A stretch of 64,000 nucleotides of DNA from Dysgonamonadaceae bacterium (GTDB lineage Bacteria; Bacteroidota; Bacteroidia; Bacteroidales; Azobacteroidaceae): the NCBI GenBank assembly GCA_031253625.1, contig JAIRVZ010000132.1, positions 1 through 64,000 of the forward strand, in the 5' to 3' direction. Positions within the stretch are counted from its first letter, which is position 1, and each line of letters opens with the position of its first letter. Positions 32,606-40,612 of the stretch are shown piece after piece. The position numbers and the translations under genes are program-made. The notes beneath the pieces are model-generated. The model made no database searches, was not told the DNA's origin, and saw only the letters and a program-made list of their open reading frames with translations.

Positions 32606-33625
32606 ATGGGATTATTTTCATTCACTCAAGAAATAGCGATGGACCTTGGCACTGCCAACACCATCATCATTTGCAACGGTAAAATAGTAGTAGATGAACC
32701 TTCGGTTATTGCCTTAGACCGTCGTTCCGACAAAGTACTTGCAGTCGGAGAACAAGCTCGCCAGATGCACGGGAAAGCACACGAGAACATAAAAACAATT
32801 CGTCCGTTGAGAGACGGCGTAATTGCAGATTTTTATGCTGCAGAACAAATGATTAGAGGGATGATCAAAATGATCAATCCTAAAAGTCGTCTTTTCACTC
32901 CGTCTTTAAGAATGGTAGTTTGTATTCCTTCGGGAAGTACTGAAGTTGAAATTCGTGCGGTTCGCGACTCTGCCGAACACGCAGGAGGCCGCGATGTTTA
33001 TATGATTTACGAACCCATGTCGGCCGCTATCGGAATCGGAATCGATGTTGATGCTCCGGAAGGAAATATGGTGGTAGATATAGGTGGTGGAACAACCGAA
33101 ATTGCCGTTATCTCTTTAGGCGGAATCGTTTCCAACAAATCTATCCGTATCGCAGGAGATGATCTCACCGCTGATATTGTGGAATATATGGGACGCCAGC
33201 ACAATATGCGCGTGGGTGAACGCACAGCCGAATTAATCAAAATGAATGTTGGTTCTGCCGTCGTAAATCTTGAAAATCCACCTGAAGATTACGTTGTATA
33301 TGGTCCAAACCGTATGACGGCGCTTCCGATGGAAGTTCCGGTTTCTTATCAGGAAGTTGCACACTGTTTGGATAAATCCATCTCCAAAATAGAAATGGCT
33401 GTATTGAGTGCGTTGGAAGGAACACCTCCCGAACTTTACGCCGACATCGTTCGCAACGGTATCTATTTAGCCGGAGGAGGTGCTTTATTGAGAGGCTTGG
33501 ATAAACGCTTGCGTGATAAAATTAATATTCCGTTCCATATTGCAGAAGATCCGTTACATGCTGTAGCTAAAGGAACCGGAATTGCGTTGAAAAACATTGG
33601 TAAATTCAGCTTTTTACTTAGATAA
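32606..33625 (+). CDS. mreB: Rod shape-determining actin homologue MreB
   Basis: A 339-aa bacterial actin that assembles in filaments under the inner membrane and directs peptidoglycan insertion by the Rod complex. Seen: the phosphate-1 loop MDLGTANTIIIC (about 12-23), phosphate-2 VVDIGGGTTEIAV (about 155-167) and adenosine-binding GIYLAGGGALLRG (about 288-300). It heads the complete mreB-mreC-mreD-mrdA-rodA cluster. Confidence 0.97.
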   Translation: MGLFSFTQEIAMDLGTANTIIICNGKIVVDEPSVIALDRRSDKVLAVGEQARQMHGKAHENIKTIRPLRDGVIADFYAAEQMIRGMIKMINPKSRLFTPSLRMVVCIPSGSTEVEIRAVRDSAEHAGGRDVYMIYEPMSAAIGIGIDVDAPEGNMVVDIGGGTTEIAVISLGGIVSNKSIRIAGDDLTADIVEYMGRQHNMRVGERTAELIKMNVGSAVVNLENPPEDYVVYGPNRMTALPMEVPVSYQEVAHCLDKSISKIEMAVLSALEGTPPELYADIVRNGIYLAGGGALLRGLDKRLRDKINIPFHIAEDPLHAVAKGTGIALKNIGKFSFLLR

Positions 33626-33645
33626 AATATAGTTGAAAGTTCTTT

Positions 33646-34518
33646 ATGCGTACTTTATTTGCTTTTCTTGCTAAAAATGTTCACTGGCTATTGTTTTTTT
33701 CGCTGGTGACCATTTCTATAGGCTTGATAATCCATAACAACGATTTCCAAAAGAGCAAATATGCCGCAGTAGAAAATGAAGTAGCCGGAAAGGTTTATTC
33801 TGTGTCGAATTCAATCACATCTTATTTTGGATTGAAAATAACCAATGAGCACCTGTCGGAAAAAGTTGCCAATTTAGAAAATTATATCCAATATTTGGAA
33901 GGCCAGATTTTTCAGATGAAAGATTCTGCCATTGCTCAACAAATTATTCACAGGATAGATTTTGATTCTGTTTCGCATTACCGGTATATAATGGCACGGG
34001 TTGTGAACAACAGCCTTTCGGGCAATAACTACATTACTCTCGACAAAGGATCAGATGCCGGTATTATTCCGGATATGGGTGTTTTTTCAGCCACCGGAGT
34101 TGTAGGAATGGTGATGAATGTATCAGCCAATTATTCGGTGGTTTTGCCCATTCTTAATCCGAATTTTCATTTGAGTTGCAAGATAAAAGGCACTAATTAT
34201 TTCGGTTCATTATCGTGGGACGGAAAAGATATCACCCGTGCTAACCTCCATGAATTACCGAGTCACACGCAATTTAACAATGGAGATACGGTAGTAACAA
34301 GCGGACATTCTTTTAGCTTTCCTGAAGGAATTCCGGTCGGCATCGTAGAAGGATTGAAAAAACAGAAAAACAGTAATTTTAATTCATTAAAAATAAGACT
34401 ACTGACTGATTTTGGAGCACTGAATGAAGTTATGTTGGTAGATAAAAAAAATAGGGTAGAGCAACAAGAATTAGAAAAGGCAGCTAAAGGCGTGGAAAGG
34501 AGGAGCAGATTCAAATGA
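33646..34518 (+). CDS. mreC: Rod shape-determining protein MreC
   Basis: A 290-aa bitopic protein: a single membrane helix (about 12-30), a coiled coil (about 65-100, with LSEKVANLENYIQYLEGQ), then a periplasmic beta domain with NSLSGNNYITLDKGSDAGI and GVVGMVMNVS typical of MreC. It links MreB to PBP2 and RodA on the periplasmic side. The mreD start overlaps its stop by 4 bases. Confidence 0.95.
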   Translation: MRTLFAFLAKNVHWLLFFSLVTISIGLIIHNNDFQKSKYAAVENEVAGKVYSVSNSITSYFGLKITNEHLSEKVANLENYIQYLEGQIFQMKDSAIAQQIIHRIDFDSVSHYRYIMARVVNNSLSGNNYITLDKGSDAGIIPDMGVFSATGVVGMVMNVSANYSVVLPILNPNFHLSCKIKGTNYFGSLSWDGKDITRANLHELPSHTQFNNGDTVVTSGHSFSFPEGIPVGIVEGLKKQKNSNFNSLKIRLLTDFGALNEVMLVDKKNRVEQQELEKAAKGVERRSRFK

Positions 34519-35015
34519 GTGCTAATTGGTTAAAATATGCTTTATTTTTCTTTTTAGTCGTGCTGTTGCAAATCTGGATTTTGAACAGAGTTCATTTATT
34601 CGGTTTTGCTACCCCCTTGTTTTATGTCTATTTCATTTTGAAACTACCGGGCGAAATGAAGAGAACTTCCTTGCTTTTTACGGCATGTCTTTTAGGATTG
34701 GTTGTCGATTTTTTCAGTTACTCATTAGGTCTTAATATGCTTGCTTGCACAATAATGGCTTTTTCGAGGCATTATGTATTTAACACAGACATAGCCGATT
34801 CTTTTGTGCCCTCTATCGAAACTTTCGGGTTTCCATCATTCATGCGTTATGCCATAATTTTAGTCGTCATTCATCATATTGTCTTTTTTGTTGCTGAAAG
34901 TTTTACTTTTCTCGATCCTTTAACCCTCTCATTGAAAATTGCAGGAAGTTCTATTTTAACCGTACTTCTTATCTTGGGAACCGAACAATTAAAATTGAAT
35001 TTTTTGAAGAAGTGA
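34515..35015 (+). CDS. mreD: Rod shape-determining protein MreD
   Basis: A 166-aa polytopic membrane protein with about five hydrophobic helices. Sequence conservation is low in this family, so the call depends on position between mreC and mrdA plus the profile (N-terminal LQIWILNRVHLFGFATP). It overlaps mreC by 4 bases and the GTG start of mrdA by 4 bases, indicating coupled translation. Confidence 0.88.
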   Translation: MSANWLKYALFFFLVVLLQIWILNRVHLFGFATPLFYVYFILKLPGEMKRTSLLFTACLLGLVVDFFSYSLGLNMLACTIMAFSRHYVFNTDIADSFVPSIETFGFPSFMRYAIILVVIHHIVFFVAESFTFLDPLTLSLKIAGSSILTVLLILGTEQLKLNFLKK

Positions 35016-36850
35016 GCGTAAACAGAATCAACTCAGATATACGAAAACTCATGATAATTGCTTTTATCGTTGTAGTAGCAATTATTTACATCATGCAACT
35101 GTTCTCTTTACAGGTCATTAAGCAAGATTATAAAGCCTCTGCCGATAACAACGCTTTTCTGTATCAAACCATACATCCTGCACGTGGAACAATATACGAT
35201 AGAAATGGTGAACTATTGGTATTTAACCAACCGGCATACGATTTGATGGTAGTTTTCAAAGAAACACAACCATTCGACACAACTGAATTTTGTCGTATTT
35301 TAAAAATAGATCCGGATTATTTTAAAAAACGCCAACAAGACATAAAAAACAGAGGCCTGAATCCCGGATATTCCTCTTATACTCCTCAAGTTTTCTTGAC
35401 GCAACTCGGCTTTGAAGAATACGGCTTATTTCAAGAAAATTCGTATAAATTTCCCGGCTTTTACACGCAACGCCGGACAATCAGAGAATATAAACGCCCT
35501 AATGCCGCACATATATTGGGATATATTGCTGAGGTTGATAAAAAAGACATCGCAGAAGATGATTATTATGTAAGAGGCGATTACATTGGAAAATCAGGCA
35601 TCGAAAATTTTCATGAAAAATATCTCCGGGGAGAAAAAGGCATCGAAATTCTTTTAAGAGACTCAAAGGGACGCATCAAAGGAAAATACAATAACGGAGA
35701 TAATGATCGTGAATCTGTTCCGGGAAAAAACCTAAAACTATCAATTGACATAGAATTGCAGGCCTATGGCGAAGAGTTGATGCAAAATAAGTTAGGAAGT
35801 ATCATCATGATTGAGCCTTCTACAGGTGAAATTCTGTGTATGGTTTCGAGTCCGACTTACGACCCGGCAATCCTTGTCGGACGCGAATTCGGGAATGGAT
35901 ATATATCATTGGCAAATAATCCTTACAAACCACTTTTTAATAGAGCATTAACCGGAACATATCCTCCGGGCTCTACATTTAAGACGACACAAGGATTGAT
36001 ATTTTTGGAAGAAGGTATCATACAACCGAGTACAATCTATTCCTGTTGGGGAAAAAGCGCGAAACCTAACTGCCACGACGCAGCAGGCAGAACATTTACT
36101 TTAGTGCCTGCGGTGGCTACTTCCTGTAATGCTTTTTTCTCCAAAGGATTGATATCAATGTTGGAAAACCGAAAAAAATACAAGAGTTTTCAAGAGGCGA
36201 TGAATAAATGGAGAGACCACATGGTTGGACAAGGTTTCGGATATAAACTGGGCATAGATTTGCCGGGAGAAAGCAGAGGAATGATTCCCAACAGTGAATA
36301 TTACGATAAAAATTATAACAGCAGATGGAATGCTTACACCGTTATCTCCATTGCTATCGGACAGGGGGAAGTAACGGCAACCCCTCTGCAAATCGGCAAT
36401 CTGGCTGCATCAATCGCGAATAGAGGTTTTTTCTACACACCACACGTTGTAAAAGAAATTGCTGATACGCCCTTAGATACGCTTTATACCGAAAAACGAG
36501 GAACAAGTATTGCTCCCGAACATTATATACCTATCGTCGAAGGAATGCGTGCCGCTGTTCTCGGAGGAACTTGTCGCGGAGCAAATATACCCGATGTTGT
36601 CGTGTGCGGAAAAACCGGAACAGCACAAAATAAAGGTAAAGACCACTCCATTTTTATGGGTTTTGCTCCGATGGAAGAGCCTAAAGTATCCATATATGTT
36701 TATGTAGAAAATGGCGGATTCGGAGCGACGTATGCGGTGCCTATCAGTCGCTTGATGATTCAAAAATACCTGAAACGAGAAATCCCCGCGGCTGACAAAG
36801 ATTTGGAAAACAGAATGAAAAATGCCGTAATTTTGCGCAATGTTCCATAG
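35012..36850 (+). CDS. mrdA: Penicillin-binding protein 2 (elongation transpeptidase)
   Basis: A 612-aa class B PBP cross-linking peptidoglycan during elongation. N-terminal membrane anchor (about 13-32), dimerisation domain with HPARGTIYDRNGELL (about 51-65), then the transpeptidase domain: Ser321 in STFK (nucleophile), SCN near residue 372, and KTG at 534-536. The GTG start at 35012 overlaps the mreD stop; its own stop overlaps the rodA ATG by 11 bases. Confidence 0.96.
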   Translation: MSVNRINSDIRKLMIIAFIVVVAIIYIMQLFSLQVIKQDYKASADNNAFLYQTIHPARGTIYDRNGELLVFNQPAYDLMVVFKETQPFDTTEFCRILKIDPDYFKKRQQDIKNRGLNPGYSSYTPQVFLTQLGFEEYGLFQENSYKFPGFYTQRRTIREYKRPNAAHILGYIAEVDKKDIAEDDYYVRGDYIGKSGIENFHEKYLRGEKGIEILLRDSKGRIKGKYNNGDNDRESVPGKNLKLSIDIELQAYGEELMQNKLGSIIMIEPSTGEILCMVSSPTYDPAILVGREFGNGYISLANNPYKPLFNRALTGTYPPGSTFKTTQGLIFLEEGIIQPSTIYSCWGKSAKPNCHDAAGRTFTLVPAVATSCNAFFSKGLISMLENRKKYKSFQEAMNKWRDHMVGQGFGYKLGIDLPGESRGMIPNSEYYDKNYNSRWNAYTVISIAIGQGEVTATPLQIGNLAASIANRGFFYTPHVVKEIADTPLDTLYTEKRGTSIAPEHYIPIVEGMRAAVLGGTCRGANIPDVVVCGKTGTAQNKGKDHSIFMGFAPMEEPKVSIYVYVENGGFGATYAVPISRLMIQKYLKREIPAADKDLENRMKNAVILRNVP

Positions 36851-38303
36851 AAAAATTAATATATGGCAAAAGGTCGACTGGATTACCATTCTCATTTACA
36901 TGATTATGGTTATCAGTGGTTGGTTCAGTATTTACGGAGCCAGCTACGATTATGACCAATCAAGCATATTCGATTTTTCCGGACGCGCGGGGCAACAAAT
37001 GGTTTGGATTATTACTGCCCTTGCTTTGGCATTTATTATCCTATTGGTAGAAGCCGAATGGTACGAAATATTTGCCAATTGGATATACATATTAATGATT
37101 CTTCTGTTGATTGTAACAATATTTGTAGCCCCTGATATTAAAGGCTCGCGTTCTTGGTTAGTGATGGGACCGGTTCGGTTACAACCTGCCGAATTTACCA
37201 AATTCGCCACGGCATTAGCCATCGCTAAAATCATGAACGGATATAAGTTCCAATTATTTACTTTTGAAAATTTTGCAAAAGTATTGGGATTAATATTTCT
37301 TCCCTTCTTATTAATTTTGATGCAAAAAGAAACAGGCTCCGCATTGGTTTATTTGGCCTTTTTCATACTGTTATACAGAGAAGGGATGACAGGTTCTATT
37401 CTTATGGTTGGATTTTCAATGGTCGTGTATTTTGTTCTGTCAATCAAATTTAACGATATAATGTGGGGAGGCACCTCCGCAGGGATATTTCTTCCCTCAT
37501 TTTTTGCAGCTTTACTCACAGTATTTACGACCAATTATTACCGTAAAGAGCGGAAAGACACTTATTATATGAACATCGCCTTTTCTGTAATAATGACATT
37601 GACTGTTATTGTTTTGATATTTTTCCTTCCTCCCAAAGGTTCATTCGATTTAGCATGGGTAAACATCATTTCCATCGTTCTGATTTTTGGATATTTGGTT
37701 TTTCTTTCCATAAAAAATCGATATAAAAAATACTTGTTGATCGGATTATTCGGATTGTTTTCTTTGGGATTTATATATTCGGTCGATTACGTTTTCGACA
37801 ATATACTGGAACCGCATCATCAAGTGCGTATTGAAGTATCTTTAGGAATGGTCGACGATCCGGCAGGAGCAGGCTATAACGTAAATCAATCCAAAATTGC
37901 AATCGGCTCGGGCGGTTTTGCAGGAAAAGGTTTTCTTCAAGGAACTCAAACCAAGTTGAAATATGTTCCCGAACAAGATACCGACTTCATTTTCTGTACA
38001 ATCGGAGAAGAACAAGGTTTTTTAGGATCGCTTGGCGTTACTGTCTTATTTGTGGTTCTGATTCTGCGCATTATACATCTCGCAGAACGGCAAAAGACAA
38101 CCTTTAGTCGTGTATACGGCTATGCGGTTGCAAGTATCTTGTTTTTCCACTTTGCAATCAACATAGGTATGGTTATCGGTATAACTCCTGTCATTGGCAT
38201 TCCTTTACCTTTCTTTAGCTATGGTGGTTCTTCGCTTTGGAGTTTCACTATCCTCTTATTTATCTTTTTGCGTTTAGATGTTTCACGAGCTGAAAAGTTT
38301 TAG
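36840..38303 (+). CDS. rodA: Rod-complex glycosyltransferase RodA (SEDS family)
   Basis: A 487-aa polytopic SEDS protein polymerising lipid II into glycan strands with PBP2. Typical motifs: KGSRSWLVMGPVRLQPAEF (about 100-118), GGFAGKGFLQGTQTKLKYVPE (split here as GGFAGKGF and TKLKYVPE, about 358-380), the EEQGFLG motif, and the C-terminal PFFSYGGSSLW. It has an extra middle section (about 200-300) with three more hydrophobic stretches than E. coli RodA, seen often in Bacteroidota. Last gene of the cluster. Confidence 0.95.
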   Translation: MFHRKINIWQKVDWITILIYMIMVISGWFSIYGASYDYDQSSIFDFSGRAGQQMVWIITALALAFIILLVEAEWYEIFANWIYILMILLLIVTIFVAPDIKGSRSWLVMGPVRLQPAEFTKFATALAIAKIMNGYKFQLFTFENFAKVLGLIFLPFLLILMQKETGSALVYLAFFILLYREGMTGSILMVGFSMVVYFVLSIKFNDIMWGGTSAGIFLPSFFAALLTVFTTNYYRKERKDTYYMNIAFSVIMTLTVIVLIFFLPPKGSFDLAWVNIISIVLIFGYLVFLSIKNRYKKYLLIGLFGLFSLGFIYSVDYVFDNILEPHHQVRIEVSLGMVDDPAGAGYNVNQSKIAIGSGGFAGKGFLQGTQTKLKYVPEQDTDFIFCTIGEEQGFLGSLGVTVLFVVLILRIIHLAERQKTTFSRVYGYAVASILFFHFAINIGMVIGITPVIGIPLPFFSYGGSSLWSFTILLFIFLRLDVSRAEKF

Positions 38304-38308
38304 TAAGG

Positions 38309-38339
38309 TTTGTTTTCCCAAACTTTTCCCCTATCTTTG
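38309..38339 (+). promoter_or_regulatory. Promoter of the TPR/AraC regulator
   Basis: TTTG (38309-38312), 19 bases, TATCTTTG (38332-38339) is a full match to the Bacteroidota promoter pattern. It lies just after rodA and 41 bases before the ATG at 38380, and it supports the downstream start over ATG 38278. Confidence 0.7.
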
Positions 38340-38379
38340 TATTGATTTCTTACACACAAAAATAAAATACGATAACAGA

Positions 38380-40248
38380 ATGAAATTTACAACCCGGTTT
38401 TTCACTCAAGGGCTACTTTGTCTATTTATTTGTTTCCTTTCTACAACTGCTATTCACGGACAAAACAATGATTTTCAACACAAAAAAGATTCATTGCTAA
38501 AAGTAATCGAATCAACCAAAGGCGAGAAAAAATTAAAAGCATACAGTCAGTTAATCTGCACACCATTTTCTGATGAAACAATAAAGTTACAATATATCAA
38601 TGATTTTATCCGCGAAGCACGCAAACAGGAAAACAAAAAATATGAAAGCGTAGCCTACAGATGTGAACTCGTTTATTTGTGGAATAATTTAAGAAATGAT
38701 GAGTATGAGCAGAAAGCAAACGAATATCTCCCATTTTTTAAGAAAAATGATTCTTCTGAGTACTACTACGATATTTATGAGAGTTTGGCAACTCTACTCG
38801 TAACGAATGGAAATTATGACCACGCGATGGAAGTGGCCAAACAAATATATGCTGAAGCCAAACAAGAAGAATGTTTATATGGAATAAGTAAAGCTACTTC
38901 ACTAATGGCAAAGTTTTATTTAGTTGAAAAACGTTATGAAGACGCTGAAAAATACTATAAAGAAACATTAGAAAATGCATTAAAACTGATTAAGAAAAAA
39001 TCCGGCCAAGCTAAAGATTATCACTTAGCTGAAAATTATCACTTGGTGTCGCGTGCATACAAAGATTTGGAAATTACATTGGCTTATCAAAATAAGCTGA
39101 ATGAGCGACTTGCTCTAATGCCTGTTTGGAAAAAACATTCGAGAAACTTTGAAGAAACTTTTGGTGATCCTGACTTTAATTTAATGCATTATTATAGAGC
39201 TTATTCCCGTATTTACATTGAAAAAGAAGAATACGACAAAGCTGAGTTGTATTGCGATTCTATGGTGCCAATAACTCCTCATTTAGCATTAAATTATATA
39301 TATGGTCTTAAAGTTTCTATTTGTGAGGGGCGTAAAGAGTACAATAGTGCCATTGACTGGATTAATAAAGGAATAGAACATCTCACTAATCGCGGGGAAT
39401 TATCTGCCACAGTTGAATTATTAAAAGATAAAGGACGCATATTAGGCAAAATGGGACAACTGGAAGAATCATATTCGGTTTTTAGTTTAGCTTTTCAACG
39501 CAATGACTCACTTCGCTTAGCGGAAAACAATGCCCAATTAGATGAAATCCGCACCCAATACGAAGTAGACAAACACATTGCCGAAAAAAAACTCGAACAC
39601 AGCTATTTTCTCTTTGCCCTCAGTGGCTGCATGTTGTTGACAATCGCCCTCGGAATATGGATACACTACAGCCGGAAAGTCACCAAAAAGAACCGTCAAT
39701 TAGCACAACAAATCAAAGAAATGGCTGCCCAACAGGAAAACCTAATCAAGGAAACACTCGAAAAAACCTCATTTATACCTTATTTCCCTAACGAAACAAC
39801 CTCAATAGCGGCAGAAACAACAATCGATCCCGACCTGTGTGTCGAAAGCCGTATGGATAAATTATGTGTCGCTATCCGCGATCTCTTGCTCAAAGACAAA
39901 ATTTATCGCAATCCGACAATTACCCAAGAGGCTATGATTAAAAAGCTCGGTACGAACAGAAAAACATTCGACAAAGCTATGGACTACTGTTTCAATATGT
40001 CGTTCAGCGATTACGTCAACATTCTTCGTTTGAAAGATGCCGTGCAACTGCTCGAACAATCCGACCTGCTGATAGAAGAAATTTCCGAAAAGGTAGGTTT
40101 CGGGACAGCGCAAACTTTCCGAAATCAATTCAGTGCCAAATACAACATGAACCCCAAAGATTACCGGAATTTAATAAAAACAGCCGAAGTCATTTGGCCA
40201 ATGCCGAACGTTGTTTCGAACACAGAGAGAAACCTCCTCCCAAAATAA
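38380..40248 (+). CDS. TPR-containing membrane regulator with AraC-type DNA-binding domain
   Basis: A 622-aa one-protein sensor-regulator. N-terminal signal/anchor (about 5-25, ending AIHGQ), a periplasmic TPR-like helical array (about 40-390, e.g. YEDAEKYYKETLENALKL), one membrane helix (about 410-430, SGCMLLTIALGIWI), a short coiled linker, and a cytoplasmic AraC-type HTH domain (about 505-610; GTNRKTFDKAMDYCFNM and EEISEKVGFGTAQTFRNQF). Such proteins in Bacteroidota are thought to sense an envelope signal and control neighbouring genes. The next gene downstream is the S74 fibre gene with a structured leader, a plausible target. ATG 38380 is supported by the promoter at 38309-38339. Confidence 0.85.
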   Translation: MKFTTRFFTQGLLCLFICFLSTTAIHGQNNDFQHKKDSLLKVIESTKGEKKLKAYSQLICTPFSDETIKLQYINDFIREARKQENKKYESVAYRCELVYLWNNLRNDEYEQKANEYLPFFKKNDSSEYYYDIYESLATLLVTNGNYDHAMEVAKQIYAEAKQEECLYGISKATSLMAKFYLVEKRYEDAEKYYKETLENALKLIKKKSGQAKDYHLAENYHLVSRAYKDLEITLAYQNKLNERLALMPVWKKHSRNFEETFGDPDFNLMHYYRAYSRIYIEKEEYDKAELYCDSMVPITPHLALNYIYGLKVSICEGRKEYNSAIDWINKGIEHLTNRGELSATVELLKDKGRILGKMGQLEESYSVFSLAFQRNDSLRLAENNAQLDEIRTQYEVDKHIAEKKLEHSYFLFALSGCMLLTIALGIWIHYSRKVTKKNRQLAQQIKEMAAQQENLIKETLEKTSFIPYFPNETTSIAAETTIDPDLCVESRMDKLCVAIRDLLLKDKIYRNPTITQEAMIKKLGTNRKTFDKAMDYCFNMSFSDYVNILRLKDAVQLLEQSDLLIEEISEKVGFGTAQTFRNQFSAKYNMNPKDYRNLIKTAEVIWPMPNVVSNTERNLLPK

Positions 40249-40285
40249 GAAATATTCAATTCATAACTCATTGACAATCAACACC

Positions 40286-40312
40286 TGTACAAAAAATCAC
40301 TTTTTTTGTACA
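40286..40312 (+). terminator. A/T-rich hairpin after the TPR/AraC gene
   Basis: tgtacaaaaaa (40286-40296) and ttttttgtaca (40302-40312) are exact reverse complements around a 5-base loop, 38 bases after the stop. The stem is weak in GC but has a T-rich right arm, as seen in some intrinsic terminators; an operator role cannot be excluded. Confidence 0.45.
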
Positions 40313-40344
40313 AATTTTTGGCGTCGTTTCCTAAACCTCCGTTC

Positions 40345-40352
40345 TACTTTTG
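40345..40352 (+). promoter_or_regulatory. -7 box for the fibre-gene leader
   Basis: TACTTTTG matches TAnnTTTG. It would start a transcript near 40358, giving a leader of about 250 bases before the fibre gene. TTTG at 40317-40320 is 24 bases upstream, wider than the usual spacing. Confidence 0.45.
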
Positions 40353-40403
40353 CGTCGTAAACTATTTTATTCATAACACATTGCTAATAAGTAATTCAAT
40401 TAT

Positions 40404-40538
40404 CTCCGGTGTTTCCTTTATTACTAATAGGAAATTTGGCAGTCCATATTTGTGAAAATACGGCAACAAACTTTTGTGAAAAAGTTTCTTTTTTATCTTT
40501 TTTATTTATGTGTATGATAAAGGACACCGGAGTTTTTT
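40404..40538 (+). ncRNA. Structured leader RNA candidate with two GUGA-loop hairpins and terminator-like end
   Basis: A long-range stem is visible: ctccggtgt (40404-40412) with acaccggag (40524-40532), extended by cctttat (40415-40421) with ataaagg (40517-40523) across a 2-base bulge. It is followed by six T (40533-40538). Inside it sit two hairpins with the same GUGA loop: tattt-gtga-aaata (about 40448-40461) and aaactttt-gtga-aaaagttt (40468-40487), the second followed by cttttttat. An alternative hairpin tttcct/aggaaa (within 40412-40434) would compete with the outer stem. The layout suggests a regulated attenuator or a stand-alone small RNA. No known riboswitch class was recognised. Confidence 0.45.
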
Positions 40539-40612
40539 ACAATTGATAATTGATAGTTGACAATTAATAATTAACAACAATACATATTTAAAATAAAAGA
40601 AAAAAAATGATT

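Noticed and set aside
36510-36707. Alternative-frame ORFs inside mrdA
   Set aside because: The PBP2 frame has all catalytic motifs; other frames lack start signals and family features.
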